From contig JARXAJ010000073.1 of the NCBI GenBank assembly GCA_029865965.1, positions 1-35,600 of the forward strand: a stretch of 35,600 nt of DNA, written 5' to 3'. Positions 31,864-35,600 of the stretch are shown in pieces; position 1 is the first letter of the stretch, and each line of letters opens with the position of its first letter. Below the pieces are notes generated by a model. It ran no database searches, was not told where the DNA came from, and saw only the letters and a program-made list of their open reading frames with translations. Made by a program: the position numbers and the translations under genes. The DNA is from Aquabacterium sp. Lineage in GTDB: Bacteria > Pseudomonadota > Gammaproteobacteria > Burkholderiales > Burkholderiaceae_C.

Positions 31864-33158
31864 CCCGCCGCCATGCCCTGGCCGCCACCGGTGCCGCGCT
31901 GGCCGCACCCTGGGTGCAGGCGCAAAAGCCTGCGGTGCTGCGCTTTGCCTGGTGGGGCGGTGCGGCACGCCATGCAGCCACGCTGAAGGCGATTGCCGCC
32001 TTCGAGGCCCGCCACCCGGGCACCAGGATCAAGGCCGAGTACATGGGCTTTGGGGGTTATCTGGAGCGGCTGACCACCCAGATCGCCGGCGGCAGCGAGC
32101 CCGATGTGATGCAGATCAACTGGGCCTGGCTGGCGATGTTCAGCAAGCGCGGCAACGGCTTTACCAACCTGGACGCCCATGCGCCGCTGCTGGGCACCGA
32201 CCAGTTCAGCGCCGACGACCTGGCCATGGGCCGGGTGCAGGGCAAGCTGAACGCGCTGCCGGCCTCGTACACCGCGCGTGTGCTGCTGTGGAATGCCAGC
32301 ACCTTCAGCCGCGCCGGCCTGCCCCTGCCCACCACCTGGGACGAACTCTTCGCCAGCGGCGCGGCCTTCCAGTCGCGCCTGGGTGCGCGCTACCACCCGC
32401 TCGACGGCGAGCTCTACGACATGATGCTGCTGGCCCAGGCCTGGGTGCACCAGCAGCATGGCATGCCCTATGTCGACCCCACACCCGGCCAGCCGGCGCG
32501 GGTGGCGATGACGCGCGACGCCGCGCAGGATTGGGTGCGCATCTACCGCCGCCTGGTCGACAGCCGCACCGCCACCACCCTGCCATTGCGCGCCAGCCTG
32601 GGCGGCGCCGAAAAGCCCACCGAGCAGCAGCCCGACTGGGTGCAGGGCCAGTGGGCCGGCAACTACACCTGGGATTCGGTGATCGGCCTGCGCGCCGGCA
32701 CCCTGGCCCCGGGCCAGCAGCTGGCACTGGGCGCGTTTCCCACCCTGCCCGGCGCCAAGAACAGCGGCCTGTTCGGCCGCCCCACGCTGATGCTGGCCAT
32801 GGGCCGCAACTGCCGCCAGCCCGAACTGGCCGCACGCTTCATCGGTTACTTGCTGACCGACCCGGACGCTGCCGTGCTGCTGGGCCGCAGCCGCGGCGCA
32901 CCGGCAGCGCGCGCGCCGTTGCAGGCCCTGCTGTCTGGCGCCGGCCTGCCGCCGCTGGAACTCAAGGCCCACCAGGCCATCCAGGCATTGAAGGCCGAAG
33001 GCCGCATCGACCTGCCCGCGCCGCTGTTCGAGCATGCCCGGCTGCACCGCTTCATGCGCGAGGTGTTCGAAACCGTGGCCTACGGCAAGAGCAACGACGC
33101 CGACGCCGCGCGCCGCCTCGTCGATGAAGGCAATGCGCTGCTGCGGCGCATCCAGTGA
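31857..33158 (+). CDS. togB: Oligogalacturonide ABC transporter substrate-binding protein TogB-like
   Basis: A 433-residue extracellular solute-binding protein of family 1 (SBP_bac_1). The most likely start is GTG 31857 inside the end of togA, giving MLTRRHALAATGAALAAPWVQA and then Q. This signal has a twin-arginine pattern (T-R-R-H-A-L), suggesting Tat export. An upstream GTG at 31821 would add twelve residues and spoil the signal. The mature part shows LRFAWWGGAARHAATLKAIA, PDVMQINWAWLAMFS and QGQWAGNYTWDSV, as in oligogalacturonide and other oligosaccharide binders. It is preceded by its own transporter genes and followed 21 nt later by ogl. Confidence 0.87.
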   Translation: MLTRRHALAATGAALAAPWVQAQKPAVLRFAWWGGAARHAATLKAIAAFEARHPGTRIKAEYMGFGGYLERLTTQIAGGSEPDVMQINWAWLAMFSKRGNGFTNLDAHAPLLGTDQFSADDLAMGRVQGKLNALPASYTARVLLWNASTFSRAGLPLPTTWDELFASGAAFQSRLGARYHPLDGELYDMMLLAQAWVHQQHGMPYVDPTPGQPARVAMTRDAAQDWVRIYRRLVDSRTATTLPLRASLGGAEKPTEQQPDWVQGQWAGNYTWDSVIGLRAGTLAPGQQLALGAFPTLPGAKNSGLFGRPTLMLAMGRNCRQPELAARFIGYLLTDPDAAVLLGRSRGAPAARAPLQALLSGAGLPPLELKAHQAIQALKAEGRIDLPAPLFEHARLHRFMREVFETVAYGKSNDADAARRLVDEGNALLRRIQ

Positions 33159-33179
33159 CCCGCCGACCACCCACCCACC

Positions 33180-34361
33180 ATGCCCAAGCACACCCAACGC
33201 CAGCTGGCCTTCGACACCCGCACCGACAACGTGACCGGCGCCCGCATCACCCGGCTCACGCCCCCGGATGTGACCTGCCACCGCAACTACTTCTACCAAA
33301 AGTGCTTCACGCAGGATGGCAGCCAGCTGGTCTTCGGCGCTGAGTTCGGGCCGCACCCGTCACCGAACTGGAACTACCACCTGCTCGACCTGGCCAGCCA
33401 GACCGCCACCCAGCTGACCGATGGCGCCGGCGAGAACACCTTCGGCGGCTTTCTCAGCCCCGACGACCGCCACCTGTACTTCGTGCGGGCCGAGCGCCAG
33501 CTGGTGCGGCTGGACATGGCCGGCTTGCAGGAGCAGGTGGTCTACACCGTGCCCAGCGGCTGGGTGGGCTATGGCACCTGGGTGGCCAACAGCGCCTGCA
33601 GCAAGATGGTGGGCATCGAGATCCATGCCGACGACTGGTTCCCGCTGTCGGACTGGCAGAAGTTCTACGCCATGTTCCATGCCAGGCCGCGCTGCCGGCT
33701 GATCCGCATCGACCTGGCCACCGGCGCGCGCGATGTCATCCTGCAGCAGCGCGGCTGGCTCGGCCACCCGCAATACCGCCCGGGCGACGACCACACCGTG
33801 GCTTACTGCCATGAAGGCCCGCACGACCTGGTGGACGCGCGCATCTGGTTCATCGATGAAGATGGCCGCAACCGCCGCTGCGCCCGCCAGCACCTGCCCG
33901 GCGAAAGCTGCACCCATGAGTTCTGGGTGCCCGACGGCTCGGCCATGGTCTATGTGTCCTACCTGGCCGGCCAGACCGACCGCTGGATCTGCAGCCTCGA
34001 CCCGGTGAGCCTGGCCGACCGCCGCCTGATGCGCATGCCGCCCTGCAGCCACCTGATGAGCAATGCCGATGGCACGCTGCTGGTGGGCGATGGCAGCGAC
34101 ACCCCGGTGGACGTGGCCGACACCGGCAGCCACCAGATCCTGCGCGACCCGTTCCTGCACCTGTTCGACCTGCGTGGCGGTGGCGCAGGCAGCAGCCGCC
34201 GCATCGCCCAGCATGGCAGCAGCTGGAAGGTGCACAAGGGCAACCGCCAGGTGACGCATCCGCATCCGTCGTTCACGCCCGATGCGCAGCAAGTGCTCTA
34301 CAGCTGCGATGCCGAGGGCGAGCCGGCGTTGTACCTGGCCGATCTGCAGCCCGCCCACTGA
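33180..34361 (+). CDS. ogl: Oligogalacturonate lyase (PL22)
   Basis: A 393-residue cytoplasmic seven-bladed propeller lyase with no signal peptide. The residues described for Yersinia oligogalacturonate lyase can be matched in order: the catalytic-base histidine at H246 (SCTHEFW), and manganese ligands H291 (CSHLMSN), Q357, H360 and H362 (RQVTHPHPSF). It cleaves unsaturated and saturated digalacturonate to 5-keto-4-deoxyuronate and galacturonate, feeding KdgF/KduI on one side and Udh on the other. Length is close to the usual 388. It lies 21 nt after togB and 5 nt before the pectinesterase gene, within the kduI operon. Confidence 0.93.
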   Translation: MPKHTQRQLAFDTRTDNVTGARITRLTPPDVTCHRNYFYQKCFTQDGSQLVFGAEFGPHPSPNWNYHLLDLASQTATQLTDGAGENTFGGFLSPDDRHLYFVRAERQLVRLDMAGLQEQVVYTVPSGWVGYGTWVANSACSKMVGIEIHADDWFPLSDWQKFYAMFHARPRCRLIRIDLATGARDVILQQRGWLGHPQYRPGDDHTVAYCHEGPHDLVDARIWFIDEDGRNRRCARQHLPGESCTHEFWVPDGSAMVYVSYLAGQTDRWICSLDPVSLADRRLMRMPPCSHLMSNADGTLLVGDGSDTPVDVADTGSHQILRDPFLHLFDLRGGGAGSSRRIAQHGSSWKVHKGNRQVTHPHPSFTPDAQQVLYSCDAEGEPALYLADLQPAH

Positions 34362-34366
34362 GCGCC

Positions 34367-35600
34367 ATGCAGACCCGCGCCGTGGCCATCTGCTTGCTGG
34401 TGGCCGCAGTGCTGCTGCCGGCGGCAGCCGCCGCGCAAGCACAGCGCCCGCAGATGGCCGCCGCCGATGCCGCCCGCCACACCCGGGCCGACCACCTGGC
34501 CCAGGGCGCCGAGCCCTGGCAACCTGCAGCACCCGGCCCGGCCGACTGGGCGTTGCCTGATGCGGTGGTGGCGGCCGACGGCAGCGGCAGCCACCGCAGC
34601 CTGCAGGCCGCCATCGACGCCATGCCCGCAACGGCCGGCCGCCGCCAGGTGGTGCAGCTGCGGCCGGGCGTCTACCGCGGCCCGGTGTGCATCCGCGCCA
34701 AGGCGCCGCTGTTGCTGGTGGGCGTGCCCGACGACCCCGGCGCGGTGGTCATCGTTGACAGCCGCTACAACGCCCAGCCCAAGCGCCCGGGGATCGACGC
34801 CGCCCACCCCTGCCACCCCGACCTGGCCGCCGCCAGCATCGGCACGCCGGGCAGCGCCACCCTGGTGGTCGCCAGCGACGATGTGCAGCTGGCCCACCTG
34901 ACGGTGGAAAACGACGCCATGGCCAGGGTGCGCCATGGTGCCGGCTACCCGCCGGGTGTGGGTGAATCCGGCGGCGCCCAGGCGGTGGCGCTGATGGTGC
35001 AGGCCGACCGGGTGCTGCTGCACCGTGTGCAGTTGCTGGGCCACCAGGACACACTGTTCGTGCGCCACCCGCCCGATGCCGGGCCGGCCGCCATGCTGGG
35101 TGCCCGGGTGCTGGTGCAGCACAGCCTGATCGCCGGCGATGTGGACTTCATCTTCGGCGACGGCAACCTGGTGATCGACGACAGCACCATCCGCAGCCGC
35201 GCCGGCCGGCGCACGCCGGGCAGCGGTGGCCATGTGCTGGCGCCCAGCACCCGGCCCGGCCAAGGCCTGGGCTTTCTGGTGCAGAACAGCCGCTTCATGG
35301 CCGAGCCCGGCCTGGCGCCCGGCCGCATCAGCCTGGGCCGCGCCTGGGACGAAGGCGTGGCGCGCGGCACCTGGCAGCCGGGCGCCTCGCCCAACGGCCA
35401 GGCCCTGGTACGAGACAGCGCCTTCGGCCCCCACATCGCGCCTGATGCGCCCTGGTCGGCATCCACATCGCGCCGCCCGTTCGCCGCCGACGGCCCCCAG
35501 GCCAACCGCTTCGCCGAGTTCAACAACCGCCCCGGCCCGGCGCTGGCCGCGCCCACCGCGGCCGAGTGGCAGCAGGCCCTGGCCTGGGCGCGCCAGCCGC
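34367..35600 (+). CDS. Pectin methylesterase (CE8), 3' end outside window
   Basis: The frame from ATG 34367 stays open to the right edge (411 codons so far). A signal peptide MQTRAVAICLLVAAVLLPAAAAA is followed by a right-handed beta-helix. PME landmarks are VENDA (180-184), GAQAVAL (203-209), GHQDTLF (225-231, D228 acid/base), GDVDFIFGDG (257-266, D260 nucleophile) and LGRAWDEG (333-340, R335). The last visible residues look like the normal C-terminal helix region, so little is missing. The enzyme removes methyl esters from homogalacturonan, making it cleavable by the PL1 lyase encoded elsewhere in the cluster. It is the last visible gene of the kduI operon. It is exported, unlike its immediate neighbour ogl. 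Confidence 0.88.
   Translation, partial: MQTRAVAICLLVAAVLLPAAAAAQAQRPQMAAADAARHTRADHLAQGAEPWQPAAPGPADWALPDAVVAADGSGSHRSLQAAIDAMPATAGRRQVVQLRPGVYRGPVCIRAKAPLLLVGVPDDPGAVVIVDSRYNAQPKRPGIDAAHPCHPDLAAASIGTPGSATLVVASDDVQLAHLTVENDAMARVRHGAGYPPGVGESGGAQAVALMVQADRVLLHRVQLLGHQDTLFVRHPPDAGPAAMLGARVLVQHSLIAGDVDFIFGDGNLVIDDSTIRSRAGRRTPGSGGHVLAPSTRPGQGLGFLVQNSRFMAEPGLAPGRISLGRAWDEGVARGTWQPGASPNGQALVRDSAFGPHIAPDAPWSASTSRRPFAADGPQANRFAEFNNRPGPALAAPTAAEWQQALAWARQP

Noticed and set aside
29842-33356. Two long minus-strand frames opposite the Tog transporter genes
   Set aside because: They are antisense to clearly conserved transporter genes, with biased composition and no motif.
1-35600. CRISPR arrays, tRNA or rRNA genes, transposase genes, integrase or att sites
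   Set aside because: None was seen on either strand; the only repeats found are the two hairpin elements and the short repeat at the toxin-antitoxin promoter.

Overview
The window is a GC-rich chromosomal segment whose gene families, codon use and repeats point to a betaproteobacterium of the order Burkholderiales (Rubrivivax / Roseateles / Ideonella-like). That is inference from gene content, as there is no rRNA or other marker gene. The main content is a catabolic island for pectin (polygalacturonate, probably also rhamnogalacturonan) and for hexuronic or aldonic acids, flanked on the left by housekeeping and accessory genes.

Left part (1-6.6 kb): the end of a glycerate 2-kinase gene, which could phosphorylate the glycerate made from galactarate or tartronate semialdehyde. 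It is followed by a LysE-type exporter, a gap holding a decayed fragment of a 3-hydroxyacyl-CoA dehydrogenase gene, an AbrB/PIN toxin-antitoxin pair, a 692-residue fused enoyl-CoA hydratase / 3-hydroxyacyl-CoA dehydrogenase, and an unrecognised secreted protein whose signal peptide is out of frame with its body.

Second part (6.6-14.6 kb): an aldonate/sugar oxidation cluster. It has an SDR of the gluconate 5-dehydrogenase type, a zinc L-idonate 5-dehydrogenase-like enzyme, a GntR-like LacI repressor, a perfect 14-bp palindrome that is its probable operator, an SMP-30 lactonase and a CUT2 sugar ABC transporter. The transporter's ATPase gene carries an in-frame amber stop, so this import system is probably broken in this strain unless the base is a sequence error.

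Third part (14.6-20.5 kb, minus strand): a galacturonate/glucuronate oxidation operon. Its order is uronate dehydrogenase, a complete TRAP transporter (DctP, DctQ, DctM), a second SMP-30 lactonase and a DUF2855 protein of unknown function. Divergent to it is kdgK.

Fourth part (20.5-35.6 kb): the unsaturated-oligogalacturonate route. The minus strand encodes a two-domain secreted enzyme (SGNH acetylesterase of CE12 type plus PL1 pectate lyase), a large TonB-dependent receptor and KdgF. The plus strand encodes KduI, KduD, a TogMNAB-type oligogalacturonide ABC importer, oligogalacturonate lyase (PL22) and a pectin methylesterase (CE8) that runs off the window. The expected flow is extracellular de-esterification and cleavage, outer-membrane uptake by the TonB receptor, inner-membrane uptake by Tog, then Ogl, KdgF, KduI, KduD and KdgK to KDPG. 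KDPG aldolase, the galactarate branch and a dedicated pectin regulator are not in the window.

Regulation: both divergent control regions of the uronate/pectin part (20.45-20.53 kb and 27.06-27.27 kb) carry 13-bp elements of the form GAAAC-NNT-G(T/G/A)T(T/C)C. They resemble the IclR-type KdgR box of pectin-degrading enterobacteria. Two copies of a roughly 75-bp GC hairpin repeat sit at operon joints, and one of them has become the C-terminal coding end of the uronate dehydrogenase. Four loci (secreted protein, ABC ATPase, acetylesterase-lyase, a YgjV-like remnant) show frameshifts or stops, so sequence quality or ongoing decay should be checked.
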